Positions 1 through 45,108 are shown, numbered from the stretch's first letter. The stretch is DNA of 64,000 nt from Urophycis tenuis (GCA_036785325.1 JAXIVH010000006.1:6769015-6833014); one strand, 5' to 3'. Program-made: numbers and translations. The notes: generated by a model from the sequence alone, not told the origin.

Positions 1-1164
1 GATGGAATGACATAACATTCAGTGTGAAGCAGACTCTTTTTAGCAACAGGTTCCTTTCAGTCGGGAGTCAAACGCCCACACCGCTAGACGGTTCTGACGC
101 GTACCTCAAGGCCTTTAGGTTCCTCTGGTCCTTCTGGCACAAGTCCTGGGTAAGACTTGATAGCCTACACAAACCCTGAGACCAGGACCAGATGACGCTG
201 TTCTCCACACCTCGTCTCTTTCACACGGTCGCTCCTCCACTCATTAACCATCGACCGTGAGGCCCGCTGGCACCTGCCCGGCTCGTCAAACACTCCCGGA
301 CTCCAGCCCTGGTCATGTGTACCGGACCCAGGCCGCTGACCAGGGGGCAGACTCAAAGTCACACTGTTAATGTTTAGCCTGTTTATCAGGGAGCCAGAGT
401 CCAGCTGTACCAGGAGCAGGGAGGGTTCGTCTCGCTCAAGGCGGCCTGCGAGGTTAGACCGTGGGATCGAACCCAGATCCTTTTTGGCGGTCCAACCGTT
501 AAACTCTCCTGTACCTTCACCTGTATCTCTGGGCCGTGGACTGTGTTGCCAGACTTTGTAGATTAATTCTTTCAGCCTACAGCATAGTAGACAGCATATA
601 TAATAGAGTGTGTATTTGTTGTGTGCGTGTGTGTGCGGTGTGTGTGCGTGTGTGCGTGTTTGTGTGTGTGTGTGTGTGCGTGTGTGTGTGTGTGTGTGTG
701 TATTAGTGTGAGTGTGTGGCCCCAGGCTCTGTAACACAACCCTCTGACCTACATGACTCCCATGATGCAACACAGTACACTTCCTGGTTAAACACTCTAG
801 GCTTTAATTAGAACTGCACGGCGCCATTGAGAGATGAATGATCGTCTGATAATTAACGTCCTCTCCCTCTTTCTCTGGCTCCTTCCGTTCCTTCCTCTCT
901 CTATCTCCTCTCCCTCTCTCCCTCTCTCTCTCTCTTTCTCTCTCTGTCTGTTGCCCCTCCACCCTCTCTCTCTCAACTCACTGTTTTATTTAATGTTTTA
1001 TTGGCATTACAAGAGAACGCTCAGTGTGAATAAAGAGCCACGACAACGCTAGTAAACACCAACGATGAATAATAACGATGAGTACCATAATAACCTCCAT
1101 GAAGCCCAGAGCTGCTGCCTTTCCACTCACAACCTCCCCTCTCTGCCCTCCCCCCCCTCCCCAG
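1..1164. other. Intron upstream of the last pard6 exon, repeat-rich
   Basis: No coding exon could be supported here. The stretch holds a SINE-like fragment (about 300-560), a GT-rich microsatellite (about 601-702) and a CT-rich tract (about 860-980) that runs towards the 3' splice site at 1163-1164. It is most simply the 3' part of the pard6 intron before the terminal coding exon, with the earlier exons (PB1 domain) lying outside the window. That reading is inferred from the usual par-6 gene structure. Confidence 0.6.
300..560 (-). mobile_element. tRNA-derived SINE fragment, minus strand
   Basis: Read on the minus strand, the segment has a good pol III box B (GGGTTCGATCCC, near 470-481) with a degenerate box A-like stretch before it. 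It is followed by a body resembling other copies in this window (CCTTGAGCGAGAC, then a CCCTGCTCCTGGTACAG stretch). It looks like a diverged member of the SINE family that recurs near 6400-6700, 13807-13985, 40980-42085 and 62985-63655. The boundaries are approximate. Confidence 0.5.
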
Positions 1165-2136
1165 AAGAGGCAGACTACTCTGCGTTCGGCACCGACTCCC
1201 TGACCCGGAAGAGGACGGCCACCACCGCCGTGCTGTCGGCGGTCCTGCTGCGGCCCGACGCCGGCCGCCGGAAGCCTCCGCCGGTCCTCATCAGCCTCCC
1301 GCGGGACTTCCGGCCGGTGTCCTCCATCATCGACGTGGACATCCTGCCCGAGACGCACCGCCGCGTGCGCCTCTACAAGCACGGCCAGGAGCGGCCGCTG
1401 GGCTTCTACATCCGGGACGGCTCCAGCGTGCGGGTCACGGCCCACGGCCTGGAGAAGGTCCCCGGGATCTTCATCTCCCGCATGGTGCCGGGGGGGGCTG
1501 GCCGAGGGCACGGGGCTGCTGGCCGTCAACGACGAGGTGCTGGAGGTCAACGGCATCGAGGTGACCGGGAAGTGCCTGGACCAGGTGACCGACATGATGA
1601 TCGCCAACAGCCACAACCTCATCGTCACGGTGAAGCCGGCCAACCAGCGCAACAACGTGGTGCGGGTGGGCGGGGGCGCCGGGGGGATGTCCGGCAGCTC
1701 GGGGCGGTCCTCCGACAGCGGAGCCAGTTACTATGGTTACGGCGGGAGCGTGGCCCAGGCGCCGTCGCACATCCTGCAGAACTTCTCCCCGGGGGAGGAG
1801 CTGGAGAGCGAGGAGGAGGAGGAGGACCTGGTGATCGACGCGGCCGGCGGGGGGGATGACGACGTCAGCGACAGCTACAGCCTGTCGGCGTTGCCGCGCT
1901 ACGAGCCGCACCTAAACCTGCGCTCCTCGTCCAACACCTCGCTCGCCGATAGCAACGGCAGTGTGCCGGGCCACGCCCACCCTCAACCCCTCCCCTACGC
2001 CCACCCCCACGCCTACGCCCACCCGCCTGGCGTCATGTTTGGCTCCACCCCCCGGCTGGCGTCCCACACGCCCTCGCCGGACCGTGCGGCGAGGAGGCGG
2101 AGTCTGGAGGAGGAGGGGACTGTCATCACACTGTAG
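1165..2136 (+). CDS. pard6b: PAR6 polarity protein (pard6b-like), terminal coding exon, frame broken by one extra G
   Basis: Adaptor of the PAR3-PAR6-aPKC polarity complex; the family uses a semi-CRIB motif to bind CDC42-GTP and a PDZ domain to bind partners at the cell cortex. The 3' splice site is the AG at 1163-1164, and the exon opens in frame with [13 protein letters not shown]. Next come a semi-CRIB ([17 protein letters not shown]), a PDZ domain (from RRVRLYKHG through [19 protein letters not shown] and [20 protein letters not shown]), a Ser/Gly- and acid-rich tail and the family's C-terminal VITL at the stop 2134-2136. At 1491-1497 seven Gs stand where six are expected, so the frame shifts inside the PDZ carboxylate-binding region; both sides are otherwise well conserved. 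Human PARD6B lies near ARFGEF2, which favours pard6b, but part of the PDZ reads like PARD6G, so the paralogue is not certain. Earlier exons are outside the window. Confidence 0.88.
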
Positions 2137-2143
2137 AACCCAC

Positions 2144-2158
2144 ACACACACACACACA

Positions 2159-2207
<49 letters not shown>

Positions 2208-2255
2208 ACACACTCACACTCACACACACACACACACACACTCACACACACTGAT
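2144..2255. repeat. CA microsatellite, interrupted
   Basis: An imperfect (CA)n tract starting a few bases after the pard6 stop codon, so it lies in the 3' UTR. It is interrupted by TA and CT steps. Confidence 0.95.
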
Positions 2256-3301
2256 ACATACACACACGCATACATACAACCACACATGTCACACACTAAC
2301 TATACACACTGATCTCTCACACGATCACAAACACATGCAAATGTATAACCACACACATAGCCAACACAAACACACCACTATTATACAACAAAAGCTACAC
2401 ACACATATAATGAAAGAACATATCTATAAAGCACACAAAAATACGTACATATATCATTTCAAAACATGACCACAATAATCATGATCTCTATCATGCGTCC
2501 GGCACAACTTTTGCGATGAACTTCACGTTCATGACTAAATCTCACGCACTAAACGTTTGGACAAACTAAAAGTCTAGCTTAACTTCTAGAGAGCACAGCA
2601 TTGAGTCACACGTCCTCCTTTCAACTTGGAAGGAGGCTCTAGGTTAGATCAACGTTGGAATCCACTCCTCACTCCTGCTGCAAAACCCACACCATGTGAT
2701 GCTTCAAGTAACTTTTCTTTAATTATCTGCTAGCTTTATTGACAATCACTGTTGTTGCCTCACCCCCCCACCCCACCCCCACCCCCACACGCCACAGGAT
2801 AAATGAAGCCCCTCCCCCTTGAGCTGAGTGCCCCTAGGACTTTGATCATATTGTAAGGGTAACGGATCAAGTGTTGACATCTGCACGAATACTGGAAGGT
2901 TTGATTTACAGAAAAGGAAAAACAAGTCAAGGGTTTGTTTCCTGATGCTCAGATACTCATAACCACTGATGTTTTTGCTCCGCCTTCCTCGCTTCCTCTG
3001 TCGATGATTGGTTGGTTGATTAATTGATCATGAAATGTAGATGATGAGGTTAATATTGGGTATCTCTGCTCATCCAGGTTTGAATTGTTTTTGGTTTTGT
3101 CATTGTTTTTATGTCTCAGTTGAATCGATTGTACCTCAGTTGTTCTTTTTCAAATGTGATTCTCTTTGGCCAGTCCCTCTTCCTGTACCAGGATCCATTC
3201 CTCTGCCCTCATGTTCCCCTTCCTTCTCCAGGACCAGATATAAATGTGACTCCATCTCCATGACGACAAGTCACTCATCTCAGTGGACTCGACCCGGAGC
3301 T

Positions 3302-3332
<31 letters not shown>

Positions 3333-3824
3333 ATCTGAAGCTTTCCTCTCAATCTTTATTTACTTCATTTAATTCTTCATGTTCACCTGTGCCCTCGCCC
3401 TTTACCACTGAAGCCTGTAAGCTAGCAGAAGTGCAGTGTTTTGTGGATGTTGACTACCTGGTCAGGTAACAGTGATGGCATGAGAGCTGTAGTGACTCTG
3501 GCTTGTTTTACCGCCCGCCCTGGCTCCCTAAGCTGTATTAATATTGACACATGATGATCGCAACACTGGAAATCAACTGATGGTAATTCTCTCATGGCTC
3601 ACCTGGACCAGGATGACGCCCACTCGTCTCTCACTGTCACCTTCAGTCTTCATCATGTCAGGGAGGGTTTGAACACTGAGCTCGGCCACCCGGGCTACAA
3701 TGGGAGGTGTTCACGGTTCCATTGTAATCCTCTGCTGCCAGGCTTAGCATTAGCCGCTAATGCTAAGCAGAGCTAGCAAGATGAGTAGGACCAGAAGTGT
3801 TGTGTTGCCCACAGTCCCACTGTG

Positions 3825-3827
<3 letters not shown>

Positions 3828-3915
<88 letters not shown>
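3828..3915. repeat. Long pure CA microsatellite
   Basis: About 44 uninterrupted CA dinucleotides in the pard6-arfgef2 spacer. No other feature overlaps it. Confidence 0.97.
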
Positions 3916-3917
<2 letters not shown>

Positions 3918-4939
3918 CAGTAGCAGCAGGAGGCCTACATGTCTCATTCCAGATAGGGTCATGAATGGCGCTGAGAGTGGTAGACTTCTGAATGAAAAGA
4001 TGTTAATTTATTCATATTCATATGTCCAACGGTACAACAGAACACAGCAACGTTTGTTCTCTGATTTTCTGTTTTCTTACAAATTTTGATTCTTTTTTTT
4101 ATAATGATTATTTCTTTGTTTATTCCATTTATTAGTAAGTATAATCAACACATGGTAGCTAGTTTTTTTTTTCTCATCATGGAATAGCAGATTTTTATTT
4201 CAAGTACTGTGAATTTATTTTATGATATTTGTTCACTTGGGAGATACTTTTTATTTTATTTTGTCCTTGGCAAATCTTCAACTGGGGCTAAACTGTTTAT
4301 TATTTTAGCTTTTTTTAAAATGATTAAGCAATTTTTTTGCTTGCCGAATAAATCCTAAGGTAGGCTATAGATTTGTACTTAAGATTGTCAGTATTTTCTT
4401 ATCAACATTGATGTACATTTTTACGATCACATTTAATTAAAATGTTTTGCGATGAACCTGAAATGTATAAATGCATAGCTATATATGTAATTGTTGATTC
4501 AATGAGCTGGATAAAATAAACTAATATGTAGATAACCTGCATCATTCATTCATTGGAAAATAAGTGTACTGTTACATGACTTTAGCACATTCTTTGAGCA
4601 CACTGATGACGTCACAAATCGTAACATAACACACAATGACGACACGGAAGACCAACCTGAGCTAGAAAAACAAACCTGAGAACACGTTTTGTAGATTAAA
4701 TGGTGTTGTTGCAGTGCCGCCTGGTGGACACTTTGGGAACGGTACTTTGTTGTAAATGTTCGATTAGGTTTCCGTGTAACCAGCGGCGGGCGGAGTCACT
4801 GTGGCACACATATTACTTTACTTTGTAACGTGATCGTGAACTCCCCTTTATTTTAAAAACATAAACCCTGAACATATAATTCCATCCAATTGAAATTAGA
4901 CAACAATTGGTGTTTTTTTAACTTATTAAATGCAACCAA

Positions 4940-4985
4940 CTGACACGTCACGTGACGTGACGCAGCCAACATGGCGTCGCAGTGC
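4940..4985 (+). promoter_or_regulatory. arfgef2: Probable arfgef2 core promoter: palindromic E-box plus YY1-like ATGGCG element
   Basis: The 10 bp palindrome GTCACGTGAC (4947-4956) is an exact match to the E-box/CLEAR type motif bound by USF and MiT/TFE factors. It overlaps a CRE-like TGACGTGA just downstream. CAACATGGCG at 4968-4977 matches the YY1 consensus, which is often found just downstream of the start site in TATA-less vertebrate promoters. It lies about 160 bp before the arfgef2 start codon at the edge of an AT-rich spacer. The motifs are seen directly; their use and the start site are inferred. Confidence 0.5.
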
Positions 4986-5105
4986 TGAGGTAGCAGCAGC
5001 CCGTCTCACCAACGCTGTCAGCACTGACACCGACACCGTCTGGTTTCCTCAGCTTCTCCGTGTCCCCTGCCTCCCCGCAGGGACAGGCCCGACATGACGG
5101 CCTGA
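4971..5105 (+). promoter_or_regulatory. arfgef2: Two short uORFs in the arfgef2 5' leader
   Basis: If transcription starts near the YY1-like element, the leader contains two minimal upstream reading frames: 4971-4988 (five codons, MASQC, then stop) and 5094-5105 (three codons, MTA, then stop). Both end before the chosen start codon at 5132 and are out of frame with it. They could lower translation of the main frame or be by-passed; the sequence alone does not decide this. Confidence 0.4.
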
Positions 5106-5131
5106 ACCAGCCGCTCCTATCCCGGACAGAG

Positions 5132-25960
<20,829 letters not shown>

Positions 25961-26003
25961 GGGCCCGGGCCCCCCGCCTGATGGGAGACTCCTTGGAGAC
26001 TCG

Positions 26004-26034
<31 letters not shown>

Positions 26035-27690
26035 GGGGGGGGCGGAGCAGGGCTGGCATTAGGACACAGAGGAGAAGGGGTAGAATCGGCCCTCTCTCTC
26101 TCTTTCTGTCTCCCCCTCTCTCTCTGTCTCTCCCACCCTCTCTCTCCCTCTCGCTCCCTCTCTCTCGCCACCGGTTCCGGACTGTGGCAGGTGGAGGTGG
26201 AGAAGACACTGTAGCCATTCTTTATACGCGAATCAGAACTCTCTTTAAAGTGCAATGTTTGTCTCACCCTGGTTCCCCCACTGTTCTCCCTTCTCCCTCC
26301 CTCTCTGTCTACTTTTCTCTCCCTCTCTTCTTTTGTTAAGTTGGTTTGTTTTGGGTCCAGAGGTTCTGATGTTCTAAGTGGACGCCGGCTCCAGCATCTC
26401 AGTGAGTGGGGAGGGGCGGGCGGGGGGGAAAGACACTGTGAGCCCCCATCTACTCCACCCATCATCTCTAAAAGAACTGGGTACTAAATCATAATTTATT
26501 GATATTCCAAACTGTGTCTGATTTTGGGACTTGGTTTTGTTTGTTTCGTTGATTAGTTTTGCCTTTGTTGGTGTAAGTTAGTTTGTTGTTATGTGTAAAC
26601 AAAACAGATGTTTCTTTGTCTTCAGGGTGGATGTGTGTTGGGTGAATATGACAGATGTTCTGGTGGCCTCCTGCGTAGACATCGTGACACTCCTGTGATT
26701 GCGCCATGAATCAAACCAACAACCCTCTCTCATTTCTGCTCCTCTCACCATAAGGGTCTTTTGGTTTCATTGGGGGGGGTGGTACTTGGTGATATTATAT
26801 TATGGGGTGTATCAGGAGGCCTCAGGGACTACCCGTTTCCTTGGCAACCCGGGGTTCCGGAGTTCTATCCAAACCGTAACCCAGCACAGCTTAGTTCCTG
26901 TGACTCCACACACTTACACTTGCCGCGCCTCCATCCCATAACAGCAGCCACCCCTGCTTCCCCCTGCAGATGGTTTTTTTTAACCTATTTATTTCTGGGG
27001 CGAGTTTTGCTTTTATTTGATCAGACCTGGTTTTTGATATCTAATCATTGTTTTGTTCTGTTCCTGAGTGATTCCTCCTGTCATGTGAAGCCTCGTGTCC
27101 CCGGGGTCCTTAGACCTTCAGCCTTACAATGTCTTGGGAGGGTGTGTATGTGTGTGTGTCCCCCCCCCCCCCCCCCCCCCCCCCCACGGTGCACCGGAAG
27201 GTACCGCACCCCGGGCTCTTCTGCGACCGGTTCACACGTCCGAAGAGTCTGGTTAACTTGCTGTTGACGGAAGAACCACGCACGGCTTCCTTCTCCCAAT
27301 GATTGTCGAGTCGTCCAAAGCCTCACACCAGTGTTCACCAGTGTTCACCAGTGTTCACGTGGAAGGAACCAGACTGGGGAGCCCTCATGTTAAGCTTTGG
27401 AGTTGATACTGATCTTTTTTTACATATATAAATATATAATTATTTAAAGTGTACCATTTCTTTTTTTCTGAAGCATTCCTCTCCTCGGCTCTGGATGTGT
27501 ACTTTTCTTCCCTGATGTTCGGGAATATATAAATATATATATAAATACCGTATATGAAGAAACTGTACAATTTCCTGTAAAATACCTAGAAATGAAAAGT
27601 GCTATACTGTTCTATACATAATATTGTGATGTAATCTTGACAGCATTTGGTGAAATAATCAATAAATCCTGACTTCTGATCGAGTCCACA
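25961..27690 (+). other. arfgef2: arfgef2 3' UTR with AATAAA signal at 27661
   Basis: No coding sequence follows the TAG. The stretch has a GA run and a G17-18 homopolymer (about 26006-26042), a CT-rich tract, a poly-C run (about 27161-27185) and an AT-rich 3' part with ATATATAAATATATA motifs. AATAAA at 27661-27666 is the best polyadenylation signal. The UTR would be about 1.7 kb, which is reasonable for this family. The end is inferred. Confidence 0.55.
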
Positions 27691-28329
27691 GCCGTCTGTT
27701 TCCTCATGCTGGGGCCGTGACACGAAAGCATTGTGGTTGTTATGGTTGGGCCGTTCGTACAATATTGTTTCTGGGGAAGATACTGCTTCTGCATTTCTAA
27801 GCGGTGGCCACACTGCTGCGCTGTTGCCCTCGGACGAGGGAGTCGGGGGTAACAAAGGTTGCCATGGAGATCCGTGACATCCTTTGTTTCGGGAAGTGGG
27901 GATGTCAGCCTTTGCATGCTGGGTAATCCCGTCATGGACCTCTGTTGGAGATATTTATAACTTCAAATGACTTCAAATCAATACATTGATCTCAAAATGC
28001 ACAGGGGAAGATGACATGTGTTCAGGAGAATCCAGCGACACCATTAAAATAATTGAATGATTGATTTCATAAGCTGAGGCCAAATTGTCTATTGACTGTG
28101 ATGATGCTGACTAGTCAAAACACTCTGTGGTAGGGATTAGGGTTACAATACAATCTAAACCCCCACAACATTTTACCAGTGAGGTCAAATGTCAAAGACA
28201 CACACAAACCCAATGTGTGTGTGAAAGACACTTTGTCAAAGGGCCTTGTTTAAAGTATTCTTTAGTCTTTATTGTGGCTCATTATTCAGCAGCCCACTAT
28301 GATTTCAGTCATGTAACTGACTTAGTGAT
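27691..28329. other. arfgef2-bcl2l1 spacer
   Basis: Unique-looking sequence without coding signature, RNA gene or clear mobile element. It ends at the SINE head at about 28330. Confidence 0.5.
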
Positions 28330-28450
28330 TTAGTGGGAAATCAGATACAAGATCCAACACATTGCAAACCGGTAGACCTTTGGACACCGGGAACCGAACG
28401 CACAACCTCCCGGCTGGGAGTCGAGCGCCCTAACCACTCGACCATCCGCC
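28330..28450 (-). mobile_element. tRNA-derived SINE head, minus strand
   Basis: On the minus strand it reads GGCGGATGGTCGAGTGGTTA then GGGCGCTCGACTCCCAGCCG (box A region and anticodon-arm-like part) and GTGCGTTCGGTTCCCGGTGT (box B). It is a well-preserved tRNA-like head, better than the other copies, and lacks the acceptor-stem pairing and CCA-adjacent end expected of a working tRNA gene. It continues into non-tRNA sequence, so a SINE is the best reading. Confidence 0.65.
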
Positions 28451-29055
28451 ACTAGTGGGCGGGTCTCTGGGAGCGCTCCCGCCCAGGTCCTTTTTTCCTC
28501 CCCACCACTTGTGGGCGGGGCTCTGGGAGCGCTTCCGCCCAGCTCCTTCCGCCTCGCAGGGCTCGTAGCCTGGAACGGCTGCTTCTGGACCTGGTCGGTG
28601 CTGCGTGTCCGGGGGGCCGACAGACATGGTCGTCTTAGGACCCCGCTACAAGTAAGGACCCCCCCCCCGCGCGCCGCCGCGCACACCCCGCGGACCGGGA
28701 GCTCGAGGCCGGCGATGTGCGCGCGGCGGAGCCCCGCGGTAACAAAGGGAGCGCGCCTCAGCTCCGCTCTGGTCCATTATTCGGGAGGAATTTGCGGGTT
28801 AAACGTAATGAACGTCGTGTGTTATATGTCATTCGCCGTCCATTGGTACACAACACGCGTGTACTCCGTTCTCGCGGTGGGTTCTCTGCGTGGATAAGCG
28901 GGTTAAGCTGAAGCGAGCTGACAGCCATGTTCCCTCTGCCTCCCCTGTGACGCGCTGCGTGACGCCCGGCGTGGGGAAGGCTCCACGTTAACCACTACCC
29001 TGGTGGGCGTCGGGAGGCTCCACATTAACTACTGCTGCTCCGGTGGGCGTCGGGA
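28450..29055 (+). promoter_or_regulatory. bcl2l1: GC-rich, CpG-dense region, probable bcl2l1 promoter
   Basis: CpG-rich sequence, most strongly at about 28650-28760 (CGCGCGCCGCCGCGC-like runs) and again at 28900-29200, in contrast with the AT-rich spacer before it. It lies just upstream of a good non-coding exon candidate that ends at 29344. No TATA box is evident. The promoter role is inferred from position and composition. Confidence 0.45.
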
Positions 29056-29344
29056 GGAGAGGTTCAGCGTTTCCACGGGGACGTTTCCGTGGACAGTGGA
29101 GGGGTTGTCTCTCTACGCGTCGTATCGACCTGCGGGGGGTCTCCGTTACGCAACGGGGAGGCGCCGCGCGGCGCAGTGGAGGAGGCGGGGCAGCAAGCCG
29201 AGTTTAGCGCAAGTTTTTTTGGTGACGTTTGGTGGCGTCAGTTGAGCGCGTCTGGTGAAGAAGCTAAGGACGTTTGGGAACCACCGCAGACAAGCATTCT
29301 GACACCAGAGGAGATCTGATTTGAATTGTTTCTTTGGTGTTCTG
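29056..29344 (+). other. bcl2l1: Probable non-coding first exon of bcl2l1
   Basis: The segment is low in repeats and ends in a strong donor (TTCTG then GTAAGG at 29345). The matching acceptor TTGTCTCTGCAG is at 30793-30804, ahead of the first coding exon. Vertebrate bcl2l1 genes have a 5' non-coding exon, which fits. The 5' boundary is a guess; a longer exon or more than one start site is possible. Confidence 0.4.
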
Positions 29345-29508
29345 GTAAGGTCCTCTCTCTCTTTCGAGCCATCAGGACTGTGGAGACGGTACGTGCGTCC
29401 GGGGTCCAGGGGGCTTATTGTCAGGGCTGTTTGTGTATTGTGGGTCCACATGTGTGTCTGTAGCCGAGGTGACAGTGGTCGTAGATGTGTCGATGACTAA
29501 CACCACTT

Positions 29509-29526
29509 CACTTACACACACACCCA

Positions 29527-29590
<64 letters not shown>

Positions 29591-29678
29591 AATGACATGA
29601 CGGTGGTGGGTTCAGTGGTTTCATTCGCTGTCGCGACGTGGATGGATTTATATAGAAGCGCTGCTGTGTTTACGCGCT

Positions 29679-29720
<42 letters not shown>

Positions 29721-29735
29721 GGGGGGGGGGTGTTC
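29509..29735. repeat. CA and GT microsatellites in bcl2l1 5' intron
   Basis: A (CA)n array at about 29518-29587 and, 95 bp further, a (GT)n array at about 29680-29719 that ends in a run of about 13 Gs. The two arrays are opposite in strand sense and could fold on each other in RNA. Confidence 0.93.
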
Positions 29736-30568
29736 GAGTGTGTTCGTTCAGCACCACCAGGGAAGGTCTGACCACGTGTTGGTGGTCTCCGACCATGTGG
29801 CTATTGTAAACACCCGCGCGTGTTCCCACCAGACAGCCTGTTGGACCCTTAACAAAAGGGAAAGGGACATAAAGGTTGAGATAACATTTCATATGATCCG
29901 AGGATGGTATTTCATATAATCTCAGATCATATTTATGGAAGAGAAAAGAGTCCGATGCGAGTCGGGTGCGTCTCCCATTGTGTGTTGTTGTGCCACGGGC
30001 GCGAATCGCGCATTTGCGTGGACTTTCCAAGCTGTCATAGCGCATATTTCTGAACGCCCACGGGGGTCGTGCGGAACCCCTTATCACCTGCGGGTGTGTA
30101 GGCGTCAGTTTGTGGCGCACGTCCCCGTGATGGCTGTGGTTGTTGATGTTCTCTCGATATAGTGTACGTCAGTACACTGATGTACTGAGTGGTGCACGGC
30201 TGGGCGGGGTGGCGCGTGCTTCAGGTTGTGTGTTGATGTCGGATGTCCTGCATGTGGTGCAGTGTGTACGGTCATCACGTGGTTTACTGGAGCTGTTGTT
30301 CTACAGCACGTGAAGACTGTTGCTACGAGCTCTTTATTAAGGACTACATATTATGATTGCGTTGTGTGTGTGATTGTCCTCAGTTCCTTTTCATATTTGA
30401 TATACCGTAGATGTAAATATAGATGTCGTTTCCCGCCTTGTGTTTATTTATGGTTCATATTTTACTACGCAGAGCCAGCTAAGGCCCCCTTTGTGTGGCT
30501 GGAGGGGGCAGGGTGTCTGGAGGTACAAGATAACCCCCAAGGTGACAGTGTGAAATCTGTACTCTGGC

Positions 30569-30604
<36 letters not shown>

Positions 30605-31009
30605 CACACTCTCTCTATGGTCTGGTGACTCGTGGCCATCTGCTCCATATGTAACGGTCCAATTAAAGAGACGAACTCTGACCCCAACTGTCCACATTTT
30701 TACAGTCACCTCGTACAGACACACACACACACACATACACTCACTACACCATCCAACTCCTAAGGTGTTTCATTGGTTCTCAACACCTTCTCTTGTCTCT
30801 GCAGGCCGTGAGCTGATTGGTCGGCTCTGTGTCACTCTACGCAGCACCCCCCCTCCCCCCCCCCCCACCCCCCCGCCCCACCTCATCTGTCCTGTGAGGA
30901 GGATACCAGCAGGGGGCCTATCATGGTGGTCTGACCCCACCCCACCCACAGCGAGTCAGTACCGCCAGCCCATCATCAGAACCCCCCCCCCCCCACTCGG
31001 ACCGCCACC

Positions 31010-43453
<12,444 letters not shown>

Positions 43454-44240
43454 ACACCATGATGATGACGCCGACTCCCATGTCTCCATGTTCTGATCGA
43501 CGACGTTCAAATGAAGGATTTTATTTTGCCGCTCATCCTTTCTACGCCGCCACCCCCCCCTCCCCCGCGCCTTTATTTTGACACTTCAATTGGTTTGTTC
43601 TGCTGTCGATTTTTGCTCTCCTCTTCTCCTCTTCTTGCCGTTGCGGTTCACTGGTGCTGTTAAACTTGCCATACTCAACCCGGAAGAGGAGGAGCCAACC
43701 CAGGAGGGAGGGGCTAAATGACAGGGGGGGGTGGCTAAAAAAGGAAGACGAGGAACGAGGAAGAGAACAGTTTTGGTTGTACTTTCCCGGTGTTCCAGAC
43801 CTCCGGTGGGCATGATGACCCCTGACCCCTGCTGCGACCGATGGACAGGAAGTGATGTCAGGGGGAGGCTGTGTCCGTCCATCGTTGTTGACTTTTGATT
43901 TGAGCTCCTCTCCACATGGTGTGCTCCAGTTTAGACTTTTTATCCTCCGTAGAAATACACCCTTTTCGTTCTTTAAACACACTGATTTCGCCACATCGTA
44001 GAACAAACTCAAATACATAAAAACTGTGTTGGCCAGGCCCTTTGTGATGTTCAGAATGTGTGTTTCCACCCCCTCACCCCTTAACCTTTCCCTCACCCGC
44101 TCCCTCACCCCTCACTCCCACCCCAGGTTAGTATTGCTTGTGCCATATTGACTACCTGCTGTTAGGGGTCTGGGTTTTGTAGTTTATGGAGCGGTTGTAG
44201 TTCATTAATTAATTCATTTAATAAATTTCACTCCCTGTCA
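43454..44240 (+). other. bcl2l1: bcl2l1 3' UTR with AATAAA at 44220
   Basis: Non-coding sequence after the TGA. It is GC-mixed at first and becomes AT-rich towards TTAATTAATTCATTTAATAA. AATAAA at 44220-44225 is the best polyadenylation signal, giving a UTR of about 790 bp. A longer UTR is possible, because the mammalian bcl2l1 3' UTR is longer. Confidence 0.5.
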
Positions 44241-45073
44241 TCTGTGTTCACCATAAATCATAAATCACCTGTTTCTCCCCACAGCGCGTTATTAAAACCT
44301 GGGTTATTAAATTGTTTTGTGTTCCACTAGGGCTCCTATGTCTGTCTAGATCTGGAGTTGGTCTGTTTGCTGCTGGCCAATGTTTAAGTTTGATTGAAGT
44401 TGTGTTAGATTGACATATAGATTCATGCTAACAGGCTAGCATGTACTGCATGGTTGTCTATGGCCAAAGCTACTAGCATGTGTGACTAGTGTGGGGGGGT
44501 GTGGTGGATACAGGCAGGGCACTAGGACCCTAAGGGCATCTTGTCTTCCCCGTCTCCCTAACTGTAGAAGCAGCAGATGTTGTAGCAAACTACGTACAGT
44601 AAATAGCCAGTCGGCGGACAAAAAGCCATGTCCCAAGTTGACCAGGAACGAGCGCCAATGCATTTAGTTGAAGAGCTCTGAAACCCAAGAAGAGGGGTTC
44701 TCTCAGTTTGGGTTCCTTTACTCTTCGATGCCCCAGTCAGTCAGCAGCAAAATGTGAAATCCTGTGTGGCATTTTAAAATGTTCCTTCAGTTCATGTTTA
44801 TCAAAAAATATCATTCAAGAAAATTAAGTGTATTCCAGATCTCTGTTTATGTTCAGTAGCAGAACCAGCGCCAACCAAATCATTAGCATAGCATTTGTAG
44901 CAAACTGATTGGACGTTAGTGGTCTGGAGCTGCAGAGATTTCAGTCATGTGATCAGACCATGGTGATTATTTCATTATTATTTAATTATCCAAACCCCAA
45001 ATCTTCCTCTTCCCCGGCAACCAATCATGTGGATCACAGCTGGGGGCACCTGTCTCTCTAACACACATACACA

Positions 45074-45108
<35 letters not shown>

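Larger units (their letters stand above)
2137..4940. other. pard6 3' UTR and intergenic spacer before arfgef2
   Basis: The 3' UTR of the par-6 gene starts at 2137 and runs directly into CA repeats. No clear polyA signal could be chosen, because several weak AATAAA-like sites occur in the AT-rich part (about 4080-4560). A long CA array lies at 3828-3915. I see no exon of another gene and no RNA gene. The short reading frames here are repeat translations or lack family features. Confidence 0.55.

Noticed and set aside
990..1655. Long minus-strand frame over the par-6 exon
   Set aside because: It is antisense to a clearly conserved PDZ-coding exon; high GC keeps the shadow frame open.
3760..4089. 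Open frames translating as HTHTHT, CVCVCV, SLSLSL or RERERE (here and at many other arrays)
   Set aside because: They are frames through CA/GT/CT/GA microsatellites, open in several frames and both strands, with no family similarity.
28330..28450. Functional tRNA gene on the minus strand
   Set aside because: Box A and box B are good, but acceptor-stem pairing and a clean 3' end are missing and the sequence continues as a SINE.
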